Assembly (NCBI GenBank): GCA_030403585.1
Contig: JAUEPE010000001.1
Span: forward strand, 372,001 to 436,000
Source of the DNA: Frankia sp. RB7
GTDB taxonomy: Bacteria; Pseudomonadota; Alphaproteobacteria; Rhizobiales; Xanthobacteraceae
DNA length: 64,000 nucleotides
Reading direction: 5' to 3'
Part shown: one piece after another, positions 35,201 to 42,561 of the stretch
Position numbering within the stretch: the stretch's first letter is position 1
Layout of the letters: the number at the start of each line of letters is the position of its first letter
The notes under the pieces: model-generated
The model's input: the letters and a program-made list of their open reading frames with translations, nothing else
Database searches by the model: none
Told to the model about the DNA's origin: nothing
Position numbers and translations under genes: made by a program

Positions 35201-35644
35201 ATCCAGCGCTTGCGCATCATCAAACCGATGCGGCAGCGTCAGGACCAGGAGCTGGCCTTCCGCAAACTCCAGCAGGTCGGCGAAGGTGAGATGGCATTCG
35301 CCCTTCTCGATTCGCGTGATGTCGTCGCCACGCTTGCCTCTGGTGAGGAGTTGGCAGAGCCGGCCATAGGCGGCGCGGTCCCGCGGATAGACAAAAATGT
35401 CGGGCGTGCCGTCGATGAAGACGATGCGCGTACCAATCAGGAGCTTTGGCTTGTGCAGCACCTTGTCATTGTCGAGCTCCTTCCAGGCCCGCACCACGCC
35501 GGCCAGCGTATTGTGATCGGCAATGCCGATCACGGGAATGCCGAGCTTGCTGGCCTGATGTACATAGGCGCGCGGATCCGAGCCGCCGCGCAGGAACGAG
35601 AAATTGGTGGTGATGCCGATCTCGGCATAAGCAGGCGTGTTCAT
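32270..35644 (-). CDS. dnaE2: Error-prone DNA polymerase DnaE2
   Basis: The protein has 1124 residues from the ATG at 35644; the frame runs on upstream to 35986, but that part overlaps imuB and is not homologous. The N-terminal PHP domain starts AEIGITTNFSFLRGGS with GIADHNTLAG. The polymerase core has GRGSAANSAVCYVLGI and the catalytic-type PDIDVDFEHSRREEV. An OB domain near the C-terminus contains VRCAGVVLVRQRPGSASG. DnaE2 is the translesion polymerase of the ImuA-ImuB-DnaE2 mutasome and drives damage-induced mutagenesis. It overlaps the imuB stop by four bases (ATGA), completing the operon. Confidence 0.95.
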   Translation of the reverse strand: MNTPAYAEIGITTNFSFLRGGSDPRAYVHQASKLGIPVIGIADHNTLAGVVRAWKELDNDKVLHKPKLLIGTRIVFIDGTPDIFVYPRDRAAYGRLCQLLTRGKRGDDITRIEKGECHLTFADLLEFAEGQLLVLTLPHRFDDAQALDVLSKLKASSAEGVWLAASLVYRGDDRRRLSRLDDLAAKASVPLLATNEVLYHDPGRRPLQDVLTCIREKTTIEAVGRKLEANAERFLKTPREMARLFRDFPEAVAETMRFADKIDFSLDQLKYQYPDEPVPPGKTAQGHLEDLTRAGVQKYFGGNIDEKLQATLKKELALIAELKYAHYFLTVHDIVHYARSQNILCQGRGSAANSAVCYVLGITSVDPTQVDLLFERFISKERLEPPDIDVDFEHSRREEVMQYVYRRYGRHRAAIIATVIHYRPRSAIRDVGKALGLTEDVTAALADTVWGSWGKGLNDMQVRQAGLDPQNPMINLAVELATELIEFPRHLSQHVGGYVLTQDRLDTYVPIGNAAMDDRTFIEWDKDDVDALNMMKVDVLALGMLTCIRKCFDLIDQHKGERWVLATVPQDDPRVYDMLCDGESLGVFQVESRAQMNMLPRLKPRTFYDLVIEVAIVRPGPIQGDMVHPYLRRRNGLEKENYPAPLPKYGEPDELYKVLHKTLGVPLFQEQAMRIAIVAAGFSSEEANGLRRAMATFRNVGTIGNFEEKMIGNMIGRGYDPQFARNCFDQIKGFGSYGFPESHAASFAQLVYISSWLKYHHPDAFCCGLLNSQPMGFYAPAQIVGDARKNGVEVREIDVSYSFAQNTLENTDDRYCAVRLGFRQIDGFHWLDPDDEFLKKEQAKRRGEEYVSPKDWADLVIDARNRSPFSSLEDFARDTGLPKRALILLADADAFRSLGLDRREALWQVRRLPDDVALPLFEAAIAREQPDEQAKPLPVMPRPEQVVADYQTIRLSLKGHPMEFLREMFSRERIVACKEINHENERRRVRCAGVVLVRQRPGSASGVVFMTLEDETGIANVVVWPKVMEQYRKEVMGARLIEVQGYIQSSPEKVTHLIAQRMIDRSHDLVGLANDALSRKSPVPAGATVIEPLNDDRRDHSDMPAQKIRHPRNVRILPPSRDFH

Positions 35645-37221
35645 GCGAAGAGACCGTGCACGTACCAGTGGGGCGGAGCGGGCTTGCCGTCGCCGTCGAA
35701 CACCTCTCCCTCGTAAAGACCATCGCGAAAGATCCAGAAGCGCAGGCCCTCGGCATCCTCGATGCGGAAATAATCCCGCGTCAGCTGCTTGCCGTCCTGC
35801 CGCCACCATTCCATCGCGATGCGCTCGGGTCCTTCCACCCGCACCACCGCATGTTTGGCGCGCCGCCAGGTGAACTGATGCGGCGGGCCGTCGGGCACGG
35901 TCGCGAACGGCACTGTGACCGGCTCCGGCTTGTCGAACAGCCGCAGGGGACGCAGTGGCGGCTCGCTCTCGGCGCGCGCCGGCCATTCGGCCTGCATGGC
36001 GGCGGCGAGATGATGCTGCGCCGGCGCGGCCAGCACCGCCTGCTCGGGAATATGGGTCTCCTGCGGCAGATGCACGACGACGCGTTTTCCGCCAATACGC
36101 GCCGCGATGCGGTCGATCAACGCGGCGAGTTCGTCATTGTCGTGGACATGGGCATCGAGATCGCGCTGCTCCTGCACCACGATCTCGGTGCGGCTCGCCG
36201 ACAACCGCACCATGTCGAAGCCGAAGCCGGGATCGAGGGGATCGGCAAGCGCATCGAGGCGCTCGCGAAACAGCCGGTCGATCACAGCACTTCGCGTCAC
36301 GGGACGTCCGGTCTCGACCATGATCGCGCGCACCACGCCGTCGGTGCGGAAGAAGGCGGCCTCCAGGCGTCGCGCGCCCTTGCCCTGCTTCTCCATGGAG
36401 GCGATCAGCGTGTCGGCCAGCCGCGACAGCGTCATCGCGATCATGGTGTCGGTCGCGATCGGCTCGGCAAAGCGTTTTTCCACGATGTAGTCGGGTAGCG
36501 GCTTTCGCGGGCTGATCGGCGCATCGCCCTGCCCCAGCGCATGGGCGAGCAGCGTGGAGAACCGCGCGCCGAACCTCGCCGTGATTTCGCTCGGCGTGCG
36601 CGAGGCGACATCGCCGATGGTCTTCAGCCCGGCCCGGCGCAGGCCGATGGTGATCGTCTCGTCCGCACCAAGCGCGGACACCGGAAACCGGTCGATCGCC
36701 GCGGCCTCCCCGCCATCGGCGACGATAACGCCGGGCGTCTGCCGCGTCAGCGTGCGCGCGCAGACCGAGGTGCCAGCAATGGCCGCACTGACGGCAAAGC
36801 CCTGGTGCGCCAGCGCCCGAACCAGCGTCTGCAATAACGCGGCCTCGCCACCGAACAGATGCGCACAGCCGCTGATGTCGAGGAACAGCCCGTGCGGCGG
36901 ATCGAGCGCCACCAGCGGCGTGAAGCGGTCGCACCAGTCGGCGATGTCGCTGAGCGTCTTCGCATCCGCCACGACATCGGCGTCGAACACCCGCAAGTCC
37001 GGGCACATCGCCCGGGCATTAGCCAGGGGCTGGCCCATATGCAGACCCAAACGCGACGCCGCATCGTCAAGCGCATGGATCACCAGTGCATTGTTCTCCT
37101 TGATGACGACGATGCTGGGCTCACCCAACGCGCCGTTGAAGAACCGCTGGATCCGGTCGATGGGCAGGCGCGGCAGCCACAGGCTGAGGATACGCCGACG
37201 GTTCAGAGAACTGGCACTCAT
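35641..37221 (-). CDS. imuB: ImuB, Y-family polymerase-like mutasome hub
   Basis: The protein has 526 residues from the ATG at 37221; the frame continues upstream to 37308 but MSASSLNRRRILSLWLP is the natural start. It has the Y-family palm/little-finger layout (LGLHMGQPLANARAMCPDL, GLFLDISGCAHLFGG). The acidic residues needed for catalysis in true Y polymerases are only partly kept, consistent with the accepted view that ImuB is inactive and acts as the clamp-binding hub. The disordered C-terminal half carries the contacts with DnaE2 and ImuA. It overlaps imuA by 101 bp and dnaE2 by four bases. Confidence 0.93.
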   Translation of the reverse strand: MSASSLNRRRILSLWLPRLPIDRIQRFFNGALGEPSIVVIKENNALVIHALDDAASRLGLHMGQPLANARAMCPDLRVFDADVVADAKTLSDIADWCDRFTPLVALDPPHGLFLDISGCAHLFGGEAALLQTLVRALAHQGFAVSAAIAGTSVCARTLTRQTPGVIVADGGEAAAIDRFPVSALGADETITIGLRRAGLKTIGDVASRTPSEITARFGARFSTLLAHALGQGDAPISPRKPLPDYIVEKRFAEPIATDTMIAMTLSRLADTLIASMEKQGKGARRLEAAFFRTDGVVRAIMVETGRPVTRSAVIDRLFRERLDALADPLDPGFGFDMVRLSASRTEIVVQEQRDLDAHVHDNDELAALIDRIAARIGGKRVVVHLPQETHIPEQAVLAAPAQHHLAAAMQAEWPARAESEPPLRPLRLFDKPEPVTVPFATVPDGPPHQFTWRRAKHAVVRVEGPERIAMEWWRQDGKQLTRDYFRIEDAEGLRFWIFRDGLYEGEVFDGDGKPAPPHWYVHGLFA

Positions 37222-37906
37222 CACACTTCCATTCCATGATCCACCGGCCACACGGGCCATGACGATTGCGCAACAGCTCGACATCGAAGCGCGGCGCACC
37301 CCAGGCACTCCAGACCGATCCCGGCGGCGAATGCGCGGCGCGCAGCATCCATCGCGTCTCCGCAGTCGAGGGCAGCGGCTGCGCCGCCATCCGCAACAAG
37401 AGGCCGGTGACGCCGGACGACTGTGCAGCCAGCGTCAGCTTGCGGCTCGCCACCAGATCGAACTGCCTGGTCTCGCCCCAGAGCTCGAGCACGACGGCGC
37501 CGAGCGCATCGCAGGCGAGTGCATCGGCCGAGCTGCGCAGCGCGCTCTCCACGTCAGCCGCGCGCACCGTCACCACGCGGCGCGGATCGAGGCCGAGCTC
37601 GGCGAGCCCGCTCATCGACAACGCACCGGTCTCGAGTTCCGAGAAATCCTGCCGCACCCACAGCAGCGGCCGGCGCACCGTGACGCGGCCCGCAAGCCCG
37701 GTAACAAAGCCCGTCGCGGCCGCGCCCTGGCGCCCCTCGCAAAACACCTCGTGGATCGCCGCGCGCGCGAGCCCGCCTTTCAAGGCGTGGTCCACCTCGC
37801 CGTGGCCGAGCGCGACGCGGTCGTGATGATGCACGACCTCCGCCGTCTCGATCCGTTCGATCTGGCTGCGCAAGGTCGCAAGCGCGCTGATGCGTGCGCC
37901 GCTCAT
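37121..37906 (-). CDS. imuA: ImuA, RecA-like mutasome protein
   Basis: A 261-residue ImuA/SulA-like protein, first gene of the mutasome operon. It has the family core ALKGGLARAAIHEVF, PLLWVRQDFSELETGALSM and LAAQSSGVTGLLLR. The C-terminus contains GRWIMEWKCDECQF, a Cys pair with a conserved look. The ATG follows a strong GAAGGAG ribosome site. ImuA helps recruit DnaE2 and is required for damage-induced mutagenesis in Caulobacter and Mycobacterium-type systems. The last 101 bp overlap the start of imuB in another frame. A LexA box lies 66 bp upstream. Confidence 0.92.
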   Translation of the reverse strand: MSGARISALATLRSQIERIETAEVVHHHDRVALGHGEVDHALKGGLARAAIHEVFCEGRQGAAATGFVTGLAGRVTVRRPLLWVRQDFSELETGALSMSGLAELGLDPRRVVTVRAADVESALRSSADALACDALGAVVLELWGETRQFDLVASRKLTLAAQSSGVTGLLLRMAAQPLPSTAETRWMLRAAHSPPGSVWSAWGAPRFDVELLRNRHGPCGRWIMEWKCDECQFSEPSAYPQPVAAAPAHRPDPAVLQRRVG

Positions 37907-37972
37907 GCTCGCCGCTCCTTCAGAGGTGATTGCCGGGAGCTCTCAAAAAGAGAACCAACGGCTGGCTCATTT

Positions 37973-37987
37973 GTTCATGATATGTTC
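37973..37987. promoter_or_regulatory. LexA (SOS) box GTTC-N7-GTTC
   Basis: The sequence gttcatgatatgttc is a perfect match to the alphaproteobacterial LexA direct-repeat box GTTC-N7-GTTC. It lies in the gap between the leftward imuA operon and the rightward radical-SAM/UdgX genes. It spans the predicted transcription start of the imuA promoter, so LexA bound here would block it. The rightward start codon is 83 bp away, so the same box may control both directions. Confidence 0.88.
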
Positions 37988-37990
37988 TAA

Positions 37991-38019
37991 TATAAAGCTA
38001 ACGGCGACCGGAGAGTCAA
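37991..38019 (-). promoter_or_regulatory. Predicted imuA promoter
   Basis: Read leftward: TTGACT (38019-38014), a 17-nt spacer, TTTATA (37996-37991). The predicted start near 37984 falls inside the LexA box. Good sigma-70 spacing and the overlapping operator make this the likely SOS-induced mutasome promoter. Confidence 0.7.
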
Positions 38020-38069
38020 TCGAATTGGTGCTCATCCGGATTCGTCTGCTGAATCAAAGGGATTCCGGG

Positions 38070-39305
38070 ATGGACGTGCAACGCAAGCTGGAGATTTTGG
38101 CGGATGCCGCCAAGTACGATGCGTCCTGTGCCTCCAGCGGCACCGAAAAGCGGGATTCCAGCGACGGCAAGGGCATGGGCTCGACCGCGCCCGGCATGGG
38201 CATCTGCCATTCCTATGCGCCGGACGGACGCTGCATCTCGCTACTCAAGGTGCTGCTCACCAACGCCTGCAATTACGACTGCCTCTATTGCGTCAACCGC
38301 GCCTCCTCCAACGTGCCGCGTGCCCGCTTCACCATCGACGAGGTGGTCAAGCTGACGCTGGACTTCTACCGGCGCAATTACATCGAAGGCCTGTTTCTCT
38401 CCTCCGGCATCATCCGCAGCCCTGACTACACGATGGAGCAGGTCGTCAGCGTCGCGCGAAAACTGCGCGAGGAGCACCACTTCCGCGGCTACATCCATCT
38501 CAAGACCATTCCGGAGGCCGACGACACGTTGATCGCGGAGGCCGGAAAATATGCCGACCGTCTCTCCATCAACATCGAGATGCCTGACGAGACGAGCCTG
38601 CAGCAATTCGCGCCGGAAAAAGACGTGCGCGCGATCCGCCGCACCATGGGCCGGCTGCGGCTGAAGTTGGACGAAGCCGAGGACAACCGCAGCACCAAGA
38701 CGAAAGCAAAGCCGCAGCGCTTTGCGCCGGCAGGACAAAGCACGCAGATGATCGTCGGCGCAGATGGCGCGAACGATCACACCATTCTCCACACCAGCGC
38801 CAATCTCTACGGGTCATACCGGCTGCGGCGCGTCTATTACTCCGCCTTCAGCCCGATCCCTGACGCCAGCCGCGCGTTGCCTCTGGTCCAGCCGCCTTTG
38901 CTGCGCGAGCACCGACTCTACCAGGCCGACTGGCTGATGCGGTTCTACGGCTTTGACGTTGCGGAGATCGTCGACGACAGCGCGATGCTGCCGCTCGATA
39001 TCGATCCCAAGCTCGCCTGGGCGCTGCGCCACCGCGACCGCTTTCCGCTCGACGTCAACCGCGCCAGCCGCGAGGAACTGCTGCGCGTGCCGGGCTTCGG
39101 CACCAAGGCGGTGGAGCGCATCATCGCGACGCGGCGCACCACCACGATCCGTCTCTCCGATCTCGCGCGGCTGCACGTGCCCCGCAACAAGGCGCTGCCG
39201 TTCATCGTGCTCAGCGATCACCGGCCGACGCCGCAGCATCTCGATGCTGCCGGGCTGATCGAACGGTTCAAGCCGAAGGCAATGCAACTGGGGTTTGGCT
39301 TCTGA
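38070..39305 (+). CDS. Radical-SAM putative DNA modification/repair protein (TIGR03916-like)
   Basis: The protein has 411 residues from the ATG at 38070; the frame is open upstream to 37890 across the promoter region and is not coding there. The radical-SAM cluster motif is C67-x3-C71-x2-C74 (CNYDCLYC). Extra conserved-looking cysteines occur at C20, C46 and C55. Near residues 325-355 is a helix-hairpin-helix DNA-binding motif (LDVNRASREELLRVPGFG). This is the radical-SAM family linked to UDG-superfamily proteins; its chemistry is unknown. The next gene overlaps by one base (TGATG) and encodes the linked UdgX partner. LexA control is likely from the box upstream. Confidence 0.88.
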   Translation: MDVQRKLEILADAAKYDASCASSGTEKRDSSDGKGMGSTAPGMGICHSYAPDGRCISLLKVLLTNACNYDCLYCVNRASSNVPRARFTIDEVVKLTLDFYRRNYIEGLFLSSGIIRSPDYTMEQVVSVARKLREEHHFRGYIHLKTIPEADDTLIAEAGKYADRLSINIEMPDETSLQQFAPEKDVRAIRRTMGRLRLKLDEAEDNRSTKTKAKPQRFAPAGQSTQMIVGADGANDHTILHTSANLYGSYRLRRVYYSAFSPIPDASRALPLVQPPLLREHRLYQADWLMRFYGFDVAEIVDDSAMLPLDIDPKLAWALRHRDRFPLDVNRASREELLRVPGFGTKAVERIIATRRTTTIRLSDLARLHVPRNKALPFIVLSDHRPTPQHLDAAGLIERFKPKAMQLGFGF

Positions 39306-40747
39306 TGCAGTACATCATCCTCGATACCGAAACCGATTTCGACGGCTGGCGCAAAGCCGCCCGCACGCTCGTGCTTCATCATGTGAAGCCCACCGATATC
39401 ACCTGGGCCGTGCAGGGCGGCGAAGCGGAGTTGTTCGCACCGCCCGCCCCGTCTCCGATCCTCGAGGTGAACGACGGCACCTTCAATGTGTCGGCGAAAT
39501 TCGTCGACCTCGCCCAGGCCGCAATCCTGCATCGGAATCCCCAGCGTTTTGCGATCCTCTATCGCCTGCTCTGGCGATTGAGGGACAATCACGATCTCAT
39601 CGAGGTCGCGACCGATCCTGACGTCGCGCAAGTCACGGCGATGGCAAGAGCGGTCCATCGCGACGAGCACAAGATGCACGCCTTCGTACGCTTTCGCGAG
39701 ATCGGCCGCGAACGTGCCGCGCATTACGTCGCCTGGTTCGAGCCGGAGCATCACATCGTCGAGCTTGCCGCGCCGTTCTTCGCCAACCGCTTTGCCGACA
39801 TGCCCTGGTCGATCCTCACGCCTGATCTCTGCGCGCATTGGGATGGCCACGCGCTCACGTTCACGCCGGGCGTCAGCAAGAACGAGGCGCCGGGCGAAGA
39901 CCGGCTGGAAGAAACCTGGCGGCGTTACTACGCCAGCATCTTCAATCCGACGCGGTTGAAGGTGAAGGCGATGCAGACGGAGATGCCGAAGAAATACTGG
40001 AGGAACCTGCCCGAGGCCTCGATCATTAAGCCTCTGATCGAGGACGCCGAACGCATGACCGGCGCCATGATCGCCAACGCAGCAACCGATCCGCACAAGC
40101 CTCAGAAACGGCCGGAGGCTCCGATGACACGCAAGCCCGCCGCCAACAATCTCGATGCGCTTCGCGAGGAGGCCGCCCATTGCCGCGCCTGCCCGCTCTA
40201 CAAGGACGCGACGCAGACCGTGTTCGGCGAAGGCCCGAAGGACGCCACCATCATGCTGGTCGGCGAGCAGCCCGGCGATAAGGAAGACCTCGCAGGCCAT
40301 CCCTTCGTCGGACCGGCCGGCCAGATGCTCGACCGCGCGCTCACCGAAGCCGGCGTCGATCGCAACAAGGTCTATGTCACCAACGCAGTGAAGCACTTCA
40401 AATTTCTGCCGCGCGGAAAGATCCGCCTGCACCAGAAACCGGCGACGCCGGAGATCAAAGCCTGCCGGCAATGGTATGAGCGGGAAGTCTCGGCAATCCA
40501 GCCCGAGCTCATCGTGGCGATGGGCGCCACTGCCGCGCAAAGCGTGTTCGGCAAGATCACGCCTGTCGGCAAGACCCGCGGCCGGCTCATAGACCTCCCC
40601 GACGGACGCAAGGCTCTGGTGACGGTGCATCCGTCCTATCTGCTGCGGCTGCCCGATCCGGAGGCGAAGGTGCTGGAATATCAGCGCTTTGTCGAAGACC
40701 TGCAGATCGCCGCGGGTATGCAGAAGAAATCCGCCCACGCCGCCTGA
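39305..40747 (+). CDS. udgX: TIGR03915-UdgX fusion, uracil-DNA binding/cross-linking protein
   Basis: The protein has 480 residues in two parts. Residues 1-255 match the radical-SAM-linked DNA-metabolism family TIGR03915 (VNDGTFNVSAKF, HKMHAFVRFREI, FEPEHHIVELAAPFF, RWSILTPDL-like). Residues about 280-470 are a UDG-superfamily domain of UdgX type: GEQPGDKED at 320-328, FVGPAGQML, and the R-loop GKIRLHQKP at 371-379 with H376, the residue that forms a covalent bond to DNA after uracil excision in characterised UdgX. Fe-S ligands C293, C296 and C387 are visible; H364 is where family-4 UDGs have a fourth Cys. In other genomes the halves are often separate genes. Confidence 0.9.
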   Translation: MQYIILDTETDFDGWRKAARTLVLHHVKPTDITWAVQGGEAELFAPPAPSPILEVNDGTFNVSAKFVDLAQAAILHRNPQRFAILYRLLWRLRDNHDLIEVATDPDVAQVTAMARAVHRDEHKMHAFVRFREIGRERAAHYVAWFEPEHHIVELAAPFFANRFADMPWSILTPDLCAHWDGHALTFTPGVSKNEAPGEDRLEETWRRYYASIFNPTRLKVKAMQTEMPKKYWRNLPEASIIKPLIEDAERMTGAMIANAATDPHKPQKRPEAPMTRKPAANNLDALREEAAHCRACPLYKDATQTVFGEGPKDATIMLVGEQPGDKEDLAGHPFVGPAGQMLDRALTEAGVDRNKVYVTNAVKHFKFLPRGKIRLHQKPATPEIKACRQWYEREVSAIQPELIVAMGATAAQSVFGKITPVGKTRGRLIDLPDGRKALVTVHPSYLLRLPDPEAKVLEYQRFVEDLQIAAGMQKKSAHAA

Positions 40748-40862
40748 CACACGCGGCAACAGGCAGTGGAGAGGTTCCGCCTTATCAATAGTTTTTCAAC
40801 CATTTCAACTGGCTGTCACATGCCGCGGGCAAAATCGGAGGCATTGGGACAGGAGAATTCCT

Positions 40863-42485
40863 ATGAGTGACGTTGCTTTACCCGGCTCCATCGAGCCGGC
40901 CTTGCGTAAGGGGCCAGACCTTGAAGGCGGATTCCATCCGCTGACCGGCATCATCTATATGGGAGTCATCGCTGCGGCGCTGCTCTTCGTTGCCTACAGC
41001 ATCTGGGTCGACGTCGACGCGGCCGGCGCGCAGGTCAAGAGCATTGCCCCCTTCCTCATGCTGTTCGTCGCGCTTTTGATCGCGCTCGGCTTCGAGTTCG
41101 TGAACGGCTTCCACGACACCGCGAATGCGGTCGCGACCGTCATCTACACGCGCTCCCTGCCCGCCAACATCGCCGTGGTCTGGTCCGGCATGTTCAACCT
41201 GTTCGGTGTGCTGCTGTCCTCAGGCGCGGTCGCGTTCGGCATCGTCTCGCTCCTACCGGTGGAATTGATCCTCCAGGTCGGCTCCAGCGCCGGTTTCGCG
41301 ATGGTGTTCGCACTGTTGATCTCCGCCATCATCTGGAACGTCGGCACCTGGTATTTCGGCTTGCCGGCCTCGAGCTCGCACACCCTGATCGGATCGATCA
41401 TGGGCGTCGGCATCATGAACGCGGTCCTGCACGGTCGCAGCGGCACCTCGGGTGTCGACTGGTCCCAGGCCACCAACATCGGCAAGGCGTTGCTGCTGTC
41501 GCCGCTGTTCGGCTTCGCGCTCGCCGCGATCCTGCTGTACATCCTGCGCAGCGTGCTGCTGCGCGCAACGCCCGCTTTGTTCGGCGAGCCGAAGGGCGAC
41601 CAGCCGCCGCCGTGGTGGATCCGTGGCATCCTGATCCTCACCTGCACGCTGGTGAGCTTCTTCCACGGCTCGAACGACGGCCAGAAAGGCATGGGCCTCA
41701 TCATGCTGATCCTGATCGGCACCGTGCCGACGGCCTATGCGCTCAACCGCGCGCTGCCGGCGACCGAGATCGAACATTTCGTCACGAACTCAGACGCTGC
41801 CAGCAAGATCATCGAGGGCAAGGCTGCCGGTTACAACGTGCTCGGCAATCCGCGGCCCGCGGTGACCAGCTACGTCGCCACGCGCGAAGTCAACGGCGGC
41901 ACGTTCCCCTCGCTTGCCGTGCTCGTGCGCGATATCGCCAAGCAGGTGACGACCTACGGATCGCTGGCGAAGGTTCCGGCGGATGTCGTCGGCAACACCC
42001 GCAACGACATGTACCTCGCCTCGGAAGCGCTCCGCTTCCTGATGAAGGACAAGGAAGCCGAGCTCAACGCCGCCGACGTCGCTGTGCTCAACGCCTATAA
42101 GGGCTCGCTCGACAGCGCCACGAAGTTCATCCCCGGCTGGGTGAAGATCGCGGTCGCCATCGCGCTTGGCCTTGGCACCATGGTCGGCTGGAAGCGTATC
42201 GTCGTCACGGTCGGCGAGAAGATCGGCAAGACGCACCTGACCTACGCGCAAGGCGCCTGCGCCGAGATCACCGCGGCCGCCACCATCGCCGCCGCTGACA
42301 TCTACGGCATGCCGGTCTCGACCACTCACGTGCTCTCGTCCGGCATCGCCGGCACGATGGCCGCCAACGGCTCCGGCCTGCAATGGTCCACGATCCGCAA
42401 CATCGCCATGGCCTGGGTTTTGACCCTGCCGGCCGCGATGATCATCTCGGGCACGTTGTACTATCTGTTCTCTCACCTGTTCTGA
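40863..42485 (+). CDS. pit: Low-affinity inorganic phosphate transporter (Pit family)
   Basis: The protein has 540 residues from the ATG at 40863, which follows ACAGGAG. Both Pit signature repeats are present: GFEFVNGFHDTANAVAT (about 79-95) in the first half and SFFHGSNDGQKGMG in the middle, with GMPVSTTHVLSSGI near the end and SSSHTLIGSI earlier. About ten membrane helices flank a large central loop at about 290-420. It imports phosphate, usually as a metal-phosphate complex with protons. It is monocistronic, with a clear terminator downstream. A single CTGTCAC word upstream is too little to call a Pho box. Confidence 0.93.
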   Translation: MSDVALPGSIEPALRKGPDLEGGFHPLTGIIYMGVIAAALLFVAYSIWVDVDAAGAQVKSIAPFLMLFVALLIALGFEFVNGFHDTANAVATVIYTRSLPANIAVVWSGMFNLFGVLLSSGAVAFGIVSLLPVELILQVGSSAGFAMVFALLISAIIWNVGTWYFGLPASSSHTLIGSIMGVGIMNAVLHGRSGTSGVDWSQATNIGKALLLSPLFGFALAAILLYILRSVLLRATPALFGEPKGDQPPPWWIRGILILTCTLVSFFHGSNDGQKGMGLIMLILIGTVPTAYALNRALPATEIEHFVTNSDAASKIIEGKAAGYNVLGNPRPAVTSYVATREVNGGTFPSLAVLVRDIAKQVTTYGSLAKVPADVVGNTRNDMYLASEALRFLMKDKEAELNAADVAVLNAYKGSLDSATKFIPGWVKIAVAIALGLGTMVGWKRIVVTVGEKIGKTHLTYAQGACAEITAAATIAAADIYGMPVSTTHVLSSGIAGTMAANGSGLQWSTIRNIAMAWVLTLPAAMIISGTLYYLFSHLF

Positions 42486-42507
42486 GAGACCACCGCTTAC
42501 TAACGTC

Positions 42508-42538
42508 AAAGGGCCCGTGCGATGCACGGGCCCTTTTT
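42508..42538 (+). terminator. Rho-independent terminator after pit
   Basis: A GC-rich perfect stem (gggcccgtgc with gcacgggccc) has a 3-nt loop (gat), flanked by AAA on the left and a T5 run on the right. It lies 23 bp past the pit stop, in a convergent gap of 76 bp, and may also serve the leftward amidohydrolase gene. Confidence 0.92.
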
Positions 42539-42561
42539 CATTTCTGCTTCAGCATCGAAGC

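Noticed and set aside
35645..35986. Upstream extension of dnaE2
   Set aside because: It lies inside imuB in another frame and precedes the family's normal N-terminus (AEIGITTNFSFLRGGS).
40813..40835. Possible Pho box upstream of pit
   Set aside because: One CTGTCAC half-site is present but the second half-site at the right spacing is not.
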